A stretch of DNA of 64,000 nucleotides from JAXMDC01 sp046349035 (GCA_046349035.1 JAXMDC010000003.1:248001-312000), one strand, 5' to 3'; shown: positions 1-9,432, counted from the first letter of the stretch. The notes: generated by a model from the sequence alone, not told the origin. Numbers and translations: made by a program.

Positions 1-1659
1 CGGTCCGACCTTTCCACCCGCGTTCTCGACATCGTCGGCTATCTCGGCAAGCAGCCAAAGGATCTCCCCGAATATTATCGCCGCCTGCTCGACGACGAGG
101 ATCTGTACCTGCGGACCGGGGCGATGGCGGCGCTGCTCGACCTTGGAGCGGTGGAGCGCGGGCAATGGACGACGGCGGTGTCGCTGTCGCGCTACGGTGC
201 CATCGGCCGGCGCGCCTTCTATTTCTTCACCCAATCTCGCGAATACGCGCTGGCCCGGCAGGCGCTCGACGCCTTGGCCACCGCAGAACGGCCCGACCCC
301 GTCGAGCGGATGCGCGCCGACCTTGCCCTCGACAGCCGCAGCATCGGCGAGTTCGAAGCGCGCGACTTCCTCGCCACCGGCGAAGTCTCGCATCTCCTGT
401 CGGCGGCCGCCAATTTCGAGGCTGCGGCCGGCTGGCGCGAGGCGGTGCTGTGGGCGGCGCGGGCGACCGCCCTGCATCCGATCGTGCCGGCGACGGCGAT
501 GCTGCTGTTGACCCTGCTGGAATCGTCTAATCAGCCCGACCTCCTCGACGGCATCCTGGAGACGTTTCGCCGTGGCAACGTCTTCCCGCTGGTGCGGCGC
601 ATCTATCGCGGCGTGCAATTGGTGGAGCGAGGCAAGCCCGACGAAGCGATCAGCCAGCTTTCGACCATCGAGTTGAAGACCGTCCCGACTTCGCAGTTGC
701 GGATCGCCATCTGCGGCGGCCTCGCCAAGGCCCATGAAAAGCTCGGCGACTACCGGAGCGCCGCCGCGGCCTACCGGCGCCAGCACGAGCAGATCGACGG
801 CGAGAAGATGGACCCTGCCGACTTCATGCGGAGCGTGCGGCGCTTGGCGCGGATCGATGTTGGCGAAGTCGGCCCCGACCGCCGCAGCGACCATTTCATG
901 ATGCTCGGCTTCCCGCGCTCCGGCACCACGCTTTTGGAGAACGTCCTGGCGGCGCACCCGGAAATCGAGACGTTCGAGGAAATTCCGTCTTATCAGTCGG
1001 TCGCCGAGGCGAGCCAGGCGTTCGAGCAAGCCAAGTTCGCCAGTCCGGAGGAGCGGCGAGCGGCGGCGGAAGCGATGCGCGAGCGCTATTATGTCGAGAT
1101 CGAGCGGCGCAAGCGCAAAGCCGGGGCCCGCATCTTCGTCGACAAGCTGCCGATCCGCTCGGCCTATGCGGAGTCGCTGGAGAAGTTCTTCCCGCAGAAG
1201 AAATACATCTTCTCCATCCGTCATCCCTACGACGTCGTCCTCTCCTGCTATCGCCAATCTTTCAAGCCCAACCCGGCGATGGAAAATTTCCGCCAGTTCG
1301 ACAAGGCCTGCGCGCTCTACGACGAGGTGATGTCGGTCTGGTTCAAGGCCTTTCCCGGGGAGAGCGAGCGCATCTGTTACCTCCGCTACGACGACCTCGT
1401 GACTGATTTTGAAGCGGCGGTCCGGCGGGTTCTCGCCTTCCTCGGCGCCGACTGGAACGAGGAAGTGCGGGCCTTCTCCGAACGCTCGCAAGAGCGGCGC
1501 GTGGCGACACCGAGCTATGCCAAGGTGCGCGCCGGCCTCTCGATCGGCGTCCAGTCGTCGTGGCGGAATTACAGGTTCCTGTTCGGCAGTCGCGAGACCG
1601 GCCATCTCGACAAGTGGGTCGAGCGCTTCGGCTACAAACGTCTGAGCGACGCAGAGTAA
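1..1659 (+). CDS. TPR-sulfotransferase family protein (5' end cut by window edge)
   Basis: The frame is open from base 1 to the TAA at 1657-1659, so the ATG at 124 is internal and 552 C-terminal residues are visible. The first ~280 residues are helical, alanine-rich and repeat-like, as in tetratricopeptide sulfotransferases. The C-terminal half is a PAPS-dependent sulfotransferase domain. It has a 5'-phosphosulfate loop (GFPRSGTTLLENVL, bases about 904-945) and a 3'-phosphate motif (RHPYDVVLSCY, about 1216-1250). The expected reaction is transfer of sulfate from PAPS to a hydroxyl or amino group; the acceptor cannot be told from sequence. No PAPS-synthesis gene lies nearby. Family call is secure, substrate unknown. 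Confidence 0.9.
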   Translation, partial: RSDLSTRVLDIVGYLGKQPKDLPEYYRRLLDDEDLYLRTGAMAALLDLGAVERGQWTTAVSLSRYGAIGRRAFYFFTQSREYALARQALDALATAERPDPVERMRADLALDSRSIGEFEARDFLATGEVSHLLSAAANFEAAAGWREAVLWAARATALHPIVPATAMLLLTLLESSNQPDLLDGILETFRRGNVFPLVRRIYRGVQLVERGKPDEAISQLSTIELKTVPTSQLRIAICGGLAKAHEKLGDYRSAAAAYRRQHEQIDGEKMDPADFMRSVRRLARIDVGEVGPDRRSDHFMMLGFPRSGTTLLENVLAAHPEIETFEEIPSYQSVAEASQAFEQAKFASPEERRAAAEAMRERYYVEIERRKRKAGARIFVDKLPIRSAYAESLEKFFPQKKYIFSIRHPYDVVLSCYRQSFKPNPAMENFRQFDKACALYDEVMSVWFKAFPGESERICYLRYDDLVTDFEAAVRRVLAFLGADWNEEVRAFSERSQERRVATPSYAKVRAGLSIGVQSSWRNYRFLFGSRETGHLDKWVERFGYKRLSDAE

Positions 1660-1784
1660 CGAGCAAATAGCGTTGGAGCCGGGGAGAGCCGGCGGGCCGC
1701 TCGCGATGTTTTGACGTCAAAGGGCCACGGTTCGGCGTACTCCTCCCAAGCGGGCGGCAGCCTGCCGCCTTGAGGAGATACCCG

Positions 1785-2291
1785 ATGACCATGCGCTCCA
1801 CGCTTGCAGTCGCGGCGGCCCTTGCCTTCGCCGCGCCGGCCGGCTTCGCCGCCACCACCCCCGCGCCGGCCAAGCCGGCGACGACGCCGACCCTGACGGT
1901 CTGGCTCTACGACGGCGGCGCCGGCGCCAAGATGGCGACCGACCGCGGCATGGGGATGGCGCGCAAGGGCCACGCAACGATGGGCCTTCGCCTTTCCGGC
2001 GACAGCTTCAAGGCCGGCGAACTGACGCTGAAGGTCAACAACACCTCCAAGGCGACGATGCACGAACTGGTGGTGGTGCCGCTGAAGGGCGCAAAAACCG
2101 CCCCGACCTTCGATGCCGCCAAGAACGCCATCGACGAAGAGGCGGCCGGCACGGCCGGCGAGGTCTCCGAACTCGAGCCCGGCAAATCCGGCTCGAGCAC
2201 GCTGACGCTGAAGGCGGGCGTCTACATGCTCGTCTGCAACATTCCCGGTCACTATGCCAACGGCATGTGGCGGGTGATTACGGTGAAGTAG
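1785..2291 (+). CDS. exported cupredoxin-like copper protein
   Basis: 168 residues. The ATG at 1785 sits 7 nt after AGGAG (1773-1777), which beats the upstream in-frame TTG at 1770. An alanine-rich signal peptide (about residues 1-23) is followed by a beta-rich domain. The C-terminus has the type-1 copper pattern: a His in TMHEL, then Cys-x4-His-x4-Met in CNIPGHYANGM. This is typical of plastocyanin or sulfocyanin-like proteins that carry electrons or copper in the periplasm. It stands alone between a sulfotransferase gene and a convergent hydrolase gene, so its redox partner is unknown. Confidence 0.85.
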   Translation: MTMRSTLAVAAALAFAAPAGFAATTPAPAKPATTPTLTVWLYDGGAGAKMATDRGMGMARKGHATMGLRLSGDSFKAGELTLKVNNTSKATMHELVVVPLKGAKTAPTFDAAKNAIDEEAAGTAGEVSELEPGKSGSSTLTLKAGVYMLVCNIPGHYANGMWRVITVK

Positions 2292-2300
2292 CAGCGTCTT

Positions 2301-3215
2301 TCAGTTATGCCGGAGGCTCGCCAGGAAGGCCGCGACGCCGCCATAGAAGCGGGCGCGGTCGGTTCTGAACGCGGTCGCGTGCTCGCCCGGAACCTCAAGG
2401 AAAGTCTTGGGCTCCCGGGCGGCAGCGAAGAGGGCGCGAGCGTCGGTGATCGGGATCGTGGTGTCGCCGGTGCCGTGGATGAAGAGCTTGGGCGCGTTGA
2501 CCGCAGCGATCCGGGATAGCGTGTTGAAGCGATCGCCGATCAGGAGCGGGATCGGCACCAGCGGGTGGCTCGCCTGCGCACGATCACGGATCGACGTGTA
2601 GGCGCCTTCCAGCACCAGGCCGGCGACGGGCACCGTAGTGGCGAGCTGCGCGGCTACGCCGCTGCCGAGCGAAAAGCCATAAGCGACAATGCGTTCGGGC
2701 GGGACGTTCACGACCTCCCGGAGGTAGCGATAGCCGGCGGCAGCATCGGCATAGAGGCCGGCCTCGCTGACCGTGCCCTCGCTCTTGCCGAAGCCGCGAT
2801 ACTCGACGGCCAGGATGCCGGCGCCGATCGCCTGGAGATAGGAATAGGATTCGGCATAGCCAGGCGTCGACAGGTTGCTGGAATTGCCGTGGAGGTGGAG
2901 AACCCAGAAGGCGCGATCGCCGTCGCTTTTGGGGTCGATCCGCCAGGCGGCGAGCTTGACGCCATCGGCGGCGGTCAGCGCCACCGGCTGGATGGAGAGG
3001 CCGAGGCTGGCGGGCGGCGGCCCGTGGTCCGTACGATCGGCGTCAATGACCGCGCTCTCATCGTTGAGGCGGTAGTAGACGACGAAAGCGACCAGTCCTG
3101 TCGTGACGAGGGCAATGACGGCAAGGGCGATGCGGCGCAGGCGTTTGCGAATGGCTTCCCCCTTGGGCCAGCGGGTGGATGGCTCAGGATAACCGCCCGA
3201 CGAAGGACCGGCCAA
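2301..3215 (-). CDS. membrane-anchored alpha/beta hydrolase
   Basis: 304 residues from a TTG start; no strong ribosome site is visible, so the start is uncertain. One transmembrane helix (about 27-47) precedes an alpha/beta-hydrolase fold. The nucleophile elbow is GFSLGSG, the acid is probably the Asp in HGTGDTTIPI, and the base the His in GEHATAF. The oxyanion-side motif EYRGFGKSEG is also present. This resembles the serine aminopeptidase/ABHD-type hydrolases (esterase or lipase). It lies 20 nt downstream of a polysaccharide deacetylase gene on the same strand and may be co-transcribed. Substrate not predictable. Confidence 0.85.
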   Translation of the reverse strand: MAGPSSGGYPEPSTRWPKGEAIRKRLRRIALAVIALVTTGLVAFVVYYRLNDESAVIDADRTDHGPPPASLGLSIQPVALTAADGVKLAAWRIDPKSDGDRAFWVLHLHGNSSNLSTPGYAESYSYLQAIGAGILAVEYRGFGKSEGTVSEAGLYADAAAGYRYLREVVNVPPERIVAYGFSLGSGVAAQLATTVPVAGLVLEGAYTSIRDRAQASHPLVPIPLLIGDRFNTLSRIAAVNAPKLFIHGTGDTTIPITDARALFAAAREPKTFLEVPGEHATAFRTDRARFYGGVAAFLASLRHN

Positions 3216-3235
3216 GGGGTGCTAGAGGGCCCCGC

Positions 3236-4171
3236 TCAGCGGAAAGTCTGGAAGGGCGGTCGTTGCCAGGGGAACAGCCAGGGTGTGGGCGTGGCAGCGC
3301 GCACCGGCGCGGTTGCTGCCGGCGGCCTGGCCGACGAGCCGGCGAGGGTCGGGGCAAGGGCGGCGGTCTGGACGCGCTTCGCCGGCGCAGGCGCCGCGTT
3401 GGCGGCGGCGACAAGACTCTCCTCGCTCGGGACGATGTGAACGATCTTGAACCCCTCGGCCTTCAGATCGGCGAGGAGCTGCGGCAGCATTGCTGCCGTC
3501 GCCGCCTTGGTGTCGTGCAGGAGTAGAATACCGCCATTGGTATGGCGGAGCTGCGCCAGCGCGCGGAGGCGTATGCTGTCGGGCGAGGAGAAGGGCAACC
3601 AATCGCCGCCCTCCGCGTCGATGCTGACGGCGGCAATGCCGCGTTCGGCCAGATAGGCGCGGGTCGCCGTCGTCGCCCGCAGGCCGGGAAAGCGGAAGAA
3701 CGGCACCGGGGCGTGGCCGAGCACCGCGGTCACGTCGCGAATGCCGGTGTCGATCTCGCGGACGGCATCTTCCAAGGCAAGGTGGTGCATCGCCAACGGG
3801 TGGCCGTGCGTATGGGTGGCGATAGTATGGCCGGCGGCCTCGGCGGCCAGGACCAGGCTCGGCGTGGTCTGCGCCATGCGGCCGACGATGAAGAAGGTGG
3901 CGCGCGTGCACTGCTTGTCGAGGGCGCGCAGCACGGCGTCGGTAGTGCCCGGCTCCGGCCCGTCGTCGAAGGTCAGGACGACTTCCTTTGGACCGAGCGG
4001 CGCCGGATGATGGAAGCCGTTGCGGCCGATTTCCAGCCCCTGGGCGGTATCCAGCGGCAGGACACGGGAAACGCCGAGGGCGTCCGGATTAGTGCAAAAT
4101 GCAAAGGCGGGAAGGGTGGGGAGGATCGATACTACCGACGCAACAACGACGCCTAACGCAAACGCACGCAT
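3236..4171 (-). CDS. secreted polysaccharide deacetylase (NodB family), paralog 1 of 3
   Basis: 311 residues. The ATG at 4171 is preceded by GGGGAG at good distance and starts a clear signal peptide; an upstream ATG at 4255 would put 28 charged residues before it. NodB motifs: TFDDGP (metal and base Asp), HTHGH (metal His pair), FRFPG, a GGDW element and LLLHD. This predicts metal-dependent removal of acetyl groups from an envelope or extracellular glycan. Right after the signal peptide comes CTNPDALGVSRVL, shared with the genes at 13687 and 47926. A ~70-residue Ala/Pro-rich tail ends the protein. Confidence 0.9.
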   Translation of the reverse strand: MRAFALGVVVASVVSILPTLPAFAFCTNPDALGVSRVLPLDTAQGLEIGRNGFHHPAPLGPKEVVLTFDDGPEPGTTDAVLRALDKQCTRATFFIVGRMAQTTPSLVLAAEAAGHTIATHTHGHPLAMHHLALEDAVREIDTGIRDVTAVLGHAPVPFFRFPGLRATTATRAYLAERGIAAVSIDAEGGDWLPFSSPDSIRLRALAQLRHTNGGILLLHDTKAATAAMLPQLLADLKAEGFKIVHIVPSEESLVAAANAAPAPAKRVQTAALAPTLAGSSARPPAATAPVRAATPTPWLFPWQRPPFQTFR

Positions 4172-4372
4172 ACGCACTCCCCACACCTTCTCACGCGAAC
4201 GCGAAGCGGACAAACACCGATGCCCGGCGCAACGCGCGGCGCCCGGCAGCATCATGCGGAGACTTGTTTAAGACTGTGTCTCTTATGTGCCGGGTCTGTG
4301 TCTAATACCCGCCGGATGAATGGCAGCTGAACCGACGCCCGCCTTCGCCGCCAATTCCACAGAGCGAGGTCC

Positions 4373-4403
4373 AGCGAAGGGCGCCAAGTCGGCGCCCTTC
4401 GCT
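4373..4403 (-). terminator. 13-bp perfect hairpin after the MFS gene
   Basis: Arms 4373-4385 and 4391-4403 (AGCGAAGGGCGCC and its complement) enclose a 5-nt loop. The hairpin lies 10 nt beyond the stop of the leftward MFS gene. There is no T-run, so it may be a weak or Rho-assisted terminator, or an mRNA 3' stabiliser. Confidence 0.55.
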
Positions 4404-4413
4404 CGTTTGCAGC

Positions 4414-6096
4414 CTAACGAACGCCGAGGTCGTGGGCCTCGATGTCGCGATCCTTGGTCTCGGGAAGCAGGACGAGCGCCACCACGAAGCTCATTGCCGC
4501 CACGACAATCGGATACCAAAGGCCGGCGTAGATGTTGCCGGTCGCAGCGACGATGGCGAAGACGATGGCCGGCAGGAAGCCGCCGAACCAGCCGTTGCCG
4601 ATGTGATAGGGCAACGACATACCGGTGTAGCGGATACGCGTCGGAAAGAGTTCGACCAGCCAGGCGGCAATCGGCCCATAGACCAGGGTGACGAAGATCA
4701 CCAGGATCCAGAGCAGAAGCACCGTCATCGGGTAGTTGATCTGGTTAGGATCGGCCGAAGTCGGGTAGCCGGCGGCCTTAACGGCGTTGGTGACGGCGGT
4801 GGTGAAGGCGGCGTTTTTCGGGTTGAACTCGGGGATCGGCATACCGACGCCGTCGAAGGCCGGCACTGTTTCCGACCCGACCTTGACCTGCGCCACCGTG
4901 CCCTTGGGGGCATCGACGCCGGTGTAGTTCACCGAGAGATTGGCGAGAACCTGCTTGGCGATATCGCAGGAATTCACGTAGCGCTCGGTGTTGGTCAGGC
5001 GAAGCTGGAAGGAACAGTCGGCGGGATCGGCGACGACGGTCACCGGGGCCGAAACCAGCGCTTTCTCAAGCGCCGGGTTGGCGAAGTGAGTGATGCCGGG
5101 GAAGATCCAGAAATAGGTGAGCGCGGCGAGACCGAAGCCGGCGAGCATGATCGGCTTGCGACCGATTTTGTCCGACAGCCAACCGAACAGGATAAAGCCC
5201 GGCGTACCGAGCGCCAGGGCGATGGCGATCATGATGTTAGCGTTGACCGCCGGAACCTTCAGCGTGTTGGTCAGGAAGAACAGCGCGTAGAACTGCCCGC
5301 CGTACCAGACCACTGCCTCGCCGGCGGTGGCGCCGAGCAGCGCCAAAACGGCGATCCGGGCATTGGTCCAGTTGCCGAAGGCTTCCTTGAGCGGCGTCTT
5401 GGAGTGCGCCCCCTCGTCCTTCATCTTCTGGAAGAGCGGCGACTCGGCCAGCTTCAAGCGAATCCAGATCGACACGGCCAGCAGGACCGCTGACAACAAG
5501 AAGGGGATGCGCCAGCCCCAATCGCCGAAGTCCTTTTCGCCCATCCACGTGCGGATACCGAGAATGATCAGGATCGCCATGAACAGGCCGAGCGTGGCGG
5601 TAGTCTGGATCCACGAGGTGTAGTACCCGCGCCTGCCCTTGGGCGCATGCTCAGCGACGTAGGTGGCGGCCCCGCCGTACTCGCCGCCAAGGGCCAGGCC
5701 CTGGAACAGCCGCAAGGCGATCAGGGTGATCGGCGCGGCGATCCCCCAGCTGGCGTAGTTGGGCAGGAGGCCGATGAGAAACGTGCCGGTGCCCATCAGC
5801 GTCATGGTGATGAGGAAGGTGTATTTACGGCCGACGATGTCGCCGAGCCGGCCGAAGAAGAGCGCGCCAAACGGCCGGACGGCAAAGCCGGCGGCGAAGG
5901 CGAGCAGCGTGAAGATGAACGCCGCGGTCGAGGGGGCCGCCGAGAAGAACTGCGTGGCGAGAATGCCGGCGAGCGTGCCGTAAATGTAGAAGTCGTACCA
6001 CTCGAAGACAGTGCCAAGGGACGAAGCAAAAATGACCAGTCGATCGTCGCGCTTCGTTATTTCCATCGTTGCCGGTGCGGCCGCAGCCATTGCCAT
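4414..6096 (-). CDS. MFS transporter, metabolite:H+ symporter (MHS/ProP-like) with large periplasmic insert
   Basis: 560 residues against about 430-450 for ordinary MHS carriers. The start is supported by GAGGGAA 7 nt upstream. MFS signature loops are GRLGDIVGRK (about 82-91) and GWLSDKIGRKP (about 305-315). The N-terminus FEWYDFYIYG is typical of the MHS branch, which moves organic acids, proline/betaine or aromatic acids with protons. The extra length is a hydrophilic block at about 339-455, between a membrane helix and the final group of helices, with two Cys (DCSF and NSCD). It keeps the same codon style and frame, so it is not an error. Substrate unknown. Confidence 0.9.
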   Translation of the reverse strand: MAMAAAAPATMEITKRDDRLVIFASSLGTVFEWYDFYIYGTLAGILATQFFSAAPSTAAFIFTLLAFAAGFAVRPFGALFFGRLGDIVGRKYTFLITMTLMGTGTFLIGLLPNYASWGIAAPITLIALRLFQGLALGGEYGGAATYVAEHAPKGRRGYYTSWIQTTATLGLFMAILIILGIRTWMGEKDFGDWGWRIPFLLSAVLLAVSIWIRLKLAESPLFQKMKDEGAHSKTPLKEAFGNWTNARIAVLALLGATAGEAVVWYGGQFYALFFLTNTLKVPAVNANIMIAIALALGTPGFILFGWLSDKIGRKPIMLAGFGLAALTYFWIFPGITHFANPALEKALVSAPVTVVADPADCSFQLRLTNTERYVNSCDIAKQVLANLSVNYTGVDAPKGTVAQVKVGSETVPAFDGVGMPIPEFNPKNAAFTTAVTNAVKAAGYPTSADPNQINYPMTVLLLWILVIFVTLVYGPIAAWLVELFPTRIRYTGMSLPYHIGNGWFGGFLPAIVFAIVAATGNIYAGLWYPIVVAAMSFVVALVLLPETKDRDIEAHDLGVR

Positions 6097-6219
6097 GTGC
6101 GTTCCCTCTGCTCCCGATTCGCGGTTCCCCGCGACGGCGCTGGAATGTTAGGCCGTGCCAAACGCAGCGCAAGCTGCACCGCAGCGAAGTTCATTCGCGC
6201 GTCGGCTAAGGCGAATTTC

Positions 6220-6789
6220 CTAGATTCTGCGCTGCTTTAGACGGATTTCCAGCGACCGCACCGCAAGTTCGATGTTGGTCAATTGGGGGTCGACGGCCAG
6301 CGCCTGGCGGAAGGCTTCCAGGGCGGCTTCCTCGTTGCCGAGTTGCAGTTGCACCATGCCGCGGCCGGCAAGCGCGCCGAAATGGCGCGGCTCCCGCGCC
6401 AGTGTCTCGGCAATGTCGCGGAGCGATTCCTGGTAGCGGCCCATCATGTAGAAGAGCGTGGCCCGCTTGTTCCAGGCCTCCATATAGTCAGGCTTCGCAG
6501 CGACCACGGCGTTCAGATAGTCAAGCGCGAGGTCGTAGGAGCGGTTGTCCATCGCCTCAATCGCCCATTCCATCTGCAGGTTGGTCTTGGCATCGCCGGA
6601 ATCCAGCCAGATGCGGACGATCTGATTCTCGATCGCCGTGCCGTCGCGCTCCGACTGGGCGTTCTTCAGCGCATCGAAAAGCAGATTCAGTCGCTGATCG
6701 TTGGCGAGATTGGCCGCGCCGGCGCCATTCGAAGCATGGACGCCAAGGGCGAGAACGAACAGCCGAAGGACGGTAAGCAGGCGCGTCAT
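6220..6789 (-). CDS. exported tetratricopeptide-repeat protein
   Basis: 189 residues. ATG at 6789 with GGAGG six nt upstream. A signal peptide (about 1-25) is followed by three or four TPR-like helical pairs; LDYLNAVVAAKPDYMEAWNKR and the next repeat show the canonical W/L/G/Y/A/P spacing. Such proteins act as periplasmic scaffolds. There is no enzymatic motif. Single gene between the MFS carrier and a hypothetical gene on the same strand. Confidence 0.8.
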   Translation of the reverse strand: MTRLLTVLRLFVLALGVHASNGAGAANLANDQRLNLLFDALKNAQSERDGTAIENQIVRIWLDSGDAKTNLQMEWAIEAMDNRSYDLALDYLNAVVAAKPDYMEAWNKRATLFYMMGRYQESLRDIAETLAREPRHFGALAGRGMVQLQLGNEEAALEAFRQALAVDPQLTNIELAVRSLEIRLKQRRI

Positions 6790-6858
6790 TGCGACCTCCG
6801 ATCAGCGTCACTGAGGTCGATGGTACCCGGCGGCCAAAAGCGGCGCCAGCCGAGGCCC

Positions 6859-7308
6859 TCAATCGCCGCCACGCGATCGCGACTCTTCTACCAGGCTATA
6901 GGCGAAGCCGAGTTCGTTCAGCGCTTCGATCGCTCGGCGGGCCGCCCGCATGGCGTCGCGCTTGGCGTCAGCGACGACACGGCGGCGCTCCTTGTCGATT
7001 TGTCGGACGCGCGCATAGGGCGTTTCGGCAGCCGCTTCGGCGGCCGGCGCCGCCGGCGCCGTGGTCAGGTCCTGCAGAATGCGAGGCGCCGGCGCCGCGA
7101 CGGGTCGAGGGGCCAGCGCGGCGGCGGGAGGCGGGAGATCGGCGGGTGCCGACTGTTCGACCTTGGCCGTCTCCCGTTCGATCTCGTCGAGCAGCCCCGC
7201 GGCCCAGGACCGCTTTGGCGCTTCGGCTATTCCGCCGGGACCGCTTTGGCTCCGGTTCTTGCGACTTTGCTTAATCTCGATTGCGAACGGCTTTGCTCTG
7301 GCACGCAT
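6859..7308 (-). CDS. hypothetical protein, Pro/Ala-rich linker
   Basis: 149 residues, not recognised. It has a basic N-terminus (KPFAIEIKQSRKNR), an Ala/Pro-rich low-complexity middle, and a charged helical C-terminal segment (about 100-140). There is no signal peptide, membrane helix or catalytic motif. No ribosome site is evident before the ATG at 7308. The basic N-terminus could bind nucleic acid, but that is only a guess. It lies 69 nt upstream of the TPR gene, possibly the same transcript. Confidence 0.6.
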   Translation of the reverse strand: MRARAKPFAIEIKQSRKNRSQSGPGGIAEAPKRSWAAGLLDEIERETAKVEQSAPADLPPPAAALAPRPVAAPAPRILQDLTTAPAAPAAEAAAETPYARVRQIDKERRRVVADAKRDAMRAARRAIEALNELGFAYSLVEESRSRGGD

Positions 7309-7612
7309 ATGCTGGATCGTTCCGATGATACGGGGGCCGGAATCGGGGCCCTGGAGAGCCCGTCCCCTCTACGGTAACCACTGGCGTCCGTCCAGTGTCG
7401 CGCCTCTCACTACCTTGACGCGAGTGCCGGCATGTTGAGTCCTGGCCGCCCGGCCCGGCCATTGACAGGCTCCCGCCGGCGCGGGATTTCAGGCTCAGCC
7501 GGTACGGCAACGGCCTTGCGCGGTGCGGCTTCTGGCGTAGCCTGCCGCCGGGGCATGGCGAATCAATCGGCGGCGGCGTGGCCGGCGCGGCGCCGCAGAG
7601 GAGACCGGGCAG
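7309..7612. other. 304-nt gap between divergent genes
   Basis: Contains the 5' regions of the leftward hypothetical gene and the rightward membrane protein. I see no tRNA, strong promoter or long inverted repeat. The ribosome site of the gene at 7613 (AGAGGAGA, about 7597-7604) is the only clear element. Confidence 0.5.
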
Positions 7613-8152
7613 ATGAGCGAAGGGCGAATGTCGTGGATGCGGGCCCGCAGCGGGGCCGCGTGGGGGGTGACAGCCTCGATTGCCCTATCGGTGGTTATCC
7701 TGGTCTTCTTCCTGGCCACTTGGTGGGTACAGCCGAAATACCCGCCGACCGTCGAGGTCCTCGGCGCGTTTATCATTTCGGCTCTGGCGCTGATCTACCT
7801 CCGCTATCAGATCGGCGCGCTCCAGGATCGCCCGGGGGCGGCCGACCGGGCGGCGACGCGGGACATGAATTACTCATACCTGCCGGGTATTTGCCTGGTC
7901 GTGGGGATCGTCCTCAGGATCGTCGACTATTTCGCCATCCAGCGGGTTGGCGCGCCGTCGTTTCTGGATTTCGGCGGCTGGCTCGGCTGGCTGTTCGGGT
8001 TCCTGACGCCGCTGGAATGGGGCGCGGTGTTCCTCTTCGGCGGCGCGATCTTCATAGACGTTACGCAGCTCACCGACCTTTCCAACCGCCTGATGCAGCG
8101 GCCGACCGGCCCCTCGATCAACGTCACCGACGTCGAAGGCCACCACAACTGA
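7613..8152 (+). CDS. hypothetical membrane protein
   Basis: 179 residues. ATG at 7613 with AGAGGAGA about 9 nt upstream. Four likely transmembrane helices (about 17-37, 48-66, 88-104 and 123-146) and a hydrophilic C-terminus. The length and helix layout do not let me assign a family. Isolated gene. No catalytic motif seen. Confidence 0.65.
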   Translation: MSEGRMSWMRARSGAAWGVTASIALSVVILVFFLATWWVQPKYPPTVEVLGAFIISALALIYLRYQIGALQDRPGAADRAATRDMNYSYLPGICLVVGIVLRIVDYFAIQRVGAPSFLDFGGWLGWLFGFLTPLEWGAVFLFGGAIFIDVTQLTDLSNRLMQRPTGPSINVTDVEGHHN

Positions 8153-8277
8153 GACCGCCCGCCAGCCTGCCGGCTGAGTTGGAATGACGCGGCCGCATCG
8201 CATTTGGCGCGGTGCGGCCCTATCTGAAGCGAGGCGGGGCGCCTACGAATACCGATCGGCAAAATAGGAGGAAATCC

Positions 8278-9432
8278 ATGCGAGCTTGGTTAGCGTCAGT
8301 CGGGGCCGCGACGATCCTGGGGGCCGCGACAATCCTCGGATCCAGCGCCGGCCTTGCCGGTCCGATGACCGACCCGGTCAACGCCAAGGGCTTCATCAAA
8401 GGCACTGTCGACGCCACCTTCAACACCAAGACGCGCTTCGACACCTCCGGCCGCGCTCCGGACGGGGCGCCAGCCGTCGGCGCCAGCGATACCTATGCGT
8501 TGAACGTGACCGTGCTCGACCAGTTCCGTTTCCAGGGCAACATCAACGTGCTGCCGTGGATTCCCACCCGCACGCTCGGCGTGACGCTGCAGGGCGGAGC
8601 GGTAACCACACAGCTCGCAATCGCCGCGCTGCAGGGCAGCCAGAGCGTCGGTATCGGCAATCTGGTCGGCGGCATGTCGGTCGACGGCGACGGAAAGTAT
8701 CGACTCGATACTCCGCCGCGCGACGCCGGCAACCTGCGCTTCGCCATGAGCACGGTCGGCCGCGTCCAGGGCTTCACCTCCAACTTCAAAGGCGAGATCC
8801 AGGGCCGCATTCCGGAGCAGGCCGGCCTCGCCGCCAAGGTCAAGGCGGCCGGCCAGGGCGTGCAGAAGACTTATGTGCGCTATGTCGCCGGCAAGCCGGT
8901 GCCGCACACGGTCAAGAACGCCGACCCGATGAAGTTCACTTCCGCGCTGCTCGCCGCAGGGCCTTCGACCGCTTATCCGGACACGCAGATCAGCGGTTCG
9001 ATCGACTGGGTGGACGAGGAGAAGAAGTGGTACGTCGACGTCACCGCGACCTACACCGCCGAAGGCAAGCAGAACGTCGACCGCTATAGCGGCTCGATCG
9101 ACTGGTTCACCGATGCCGACCGCAAGAGCAACGGCAAGGGCTGGTACGACTTCAACATCCGCCTCAACGAGAAGCCGGCCTCGCAGCAGGACTTCTTTAC
9201 CGGCCCGGTCAACGCGAACGATTACTTCGCCACCGACACCTCGGTCCCCGGCTACACCGGCCGGGTCGAGTATGTCGACAAGTGCGACTCCAAGGGCTGC
9301 ATCGGCGACGACGAGAAGGTGCTGACCTCCAAGATCACCTACAATCTCGACGCCAACCAATCCTCGCCGATCCAGAGCATGAACCTCTGGAAGATCATCG
9401 GCATCCTGATGGTCGGGCCGTTCAACACCTGA
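8278..9432 (+). CDS. exported beta-rich protein of unknown function
   Basis: 384 residues. The ATG at 8278 follows a near-perfect TAGGAGGAAATCC site, so the 22-residue upstream extension is not coding. Signal peptide about 1-25. The mature part alternates hydrophobic and polar residues with many Thr, Ser, Asn and Gly, as in extracellular or outer-membrane beta proteins. Two copies of GSIDW appear about 36 residues apart, each followed by a KxWY/GWY segment, suggesting internal beta-repeats. A Cys pair in DKCDSKGC lies near the C-terminus. An intrinsic-terminator-like hairpin follows. I do not recognise the family. Confidence 0.7.
   Translation: MRAWLASVGAATILGAATILGSSAGLAGPMTDPVNAKGFIKGTVDATFNTKTRFDTSGRAPDGAPAVGASDTYALNVTVLDQFRFQGNINVLPWIPTRTLGVTLQGGAVTTQLAIAALQGSQSVGIGNLVGGMSVDGDGKYRLDTPPRDAGNLRFAMSTVGRVQGFTSNFKGEIQGRIPEQAGLAAKVKAAGQGVQKTYVRYVAGKPVPHTVKNADPMKFTSALLAAGPSTAYPDTQISGSIDWVDEEKKWYVDVTATYTAEGKQNVDRYSGSIDWFTDADRKSNGKGWYDFNIRLNEKPASQQDFFTGPVNANDYFATDTSVPGYTGRVEYVDKCDSKGCIGDDEKVLTSKITYNLDANQSSPIQSMNLWKIIGILMVGPFNT

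Noticed and set aside
124..1659. Sulfotransferase gene starting at the ATG at 124
   Set aside because: The frame is open back to base 1, with coding-like residues and no ribosome site before 124, so the gene begins outside the window.
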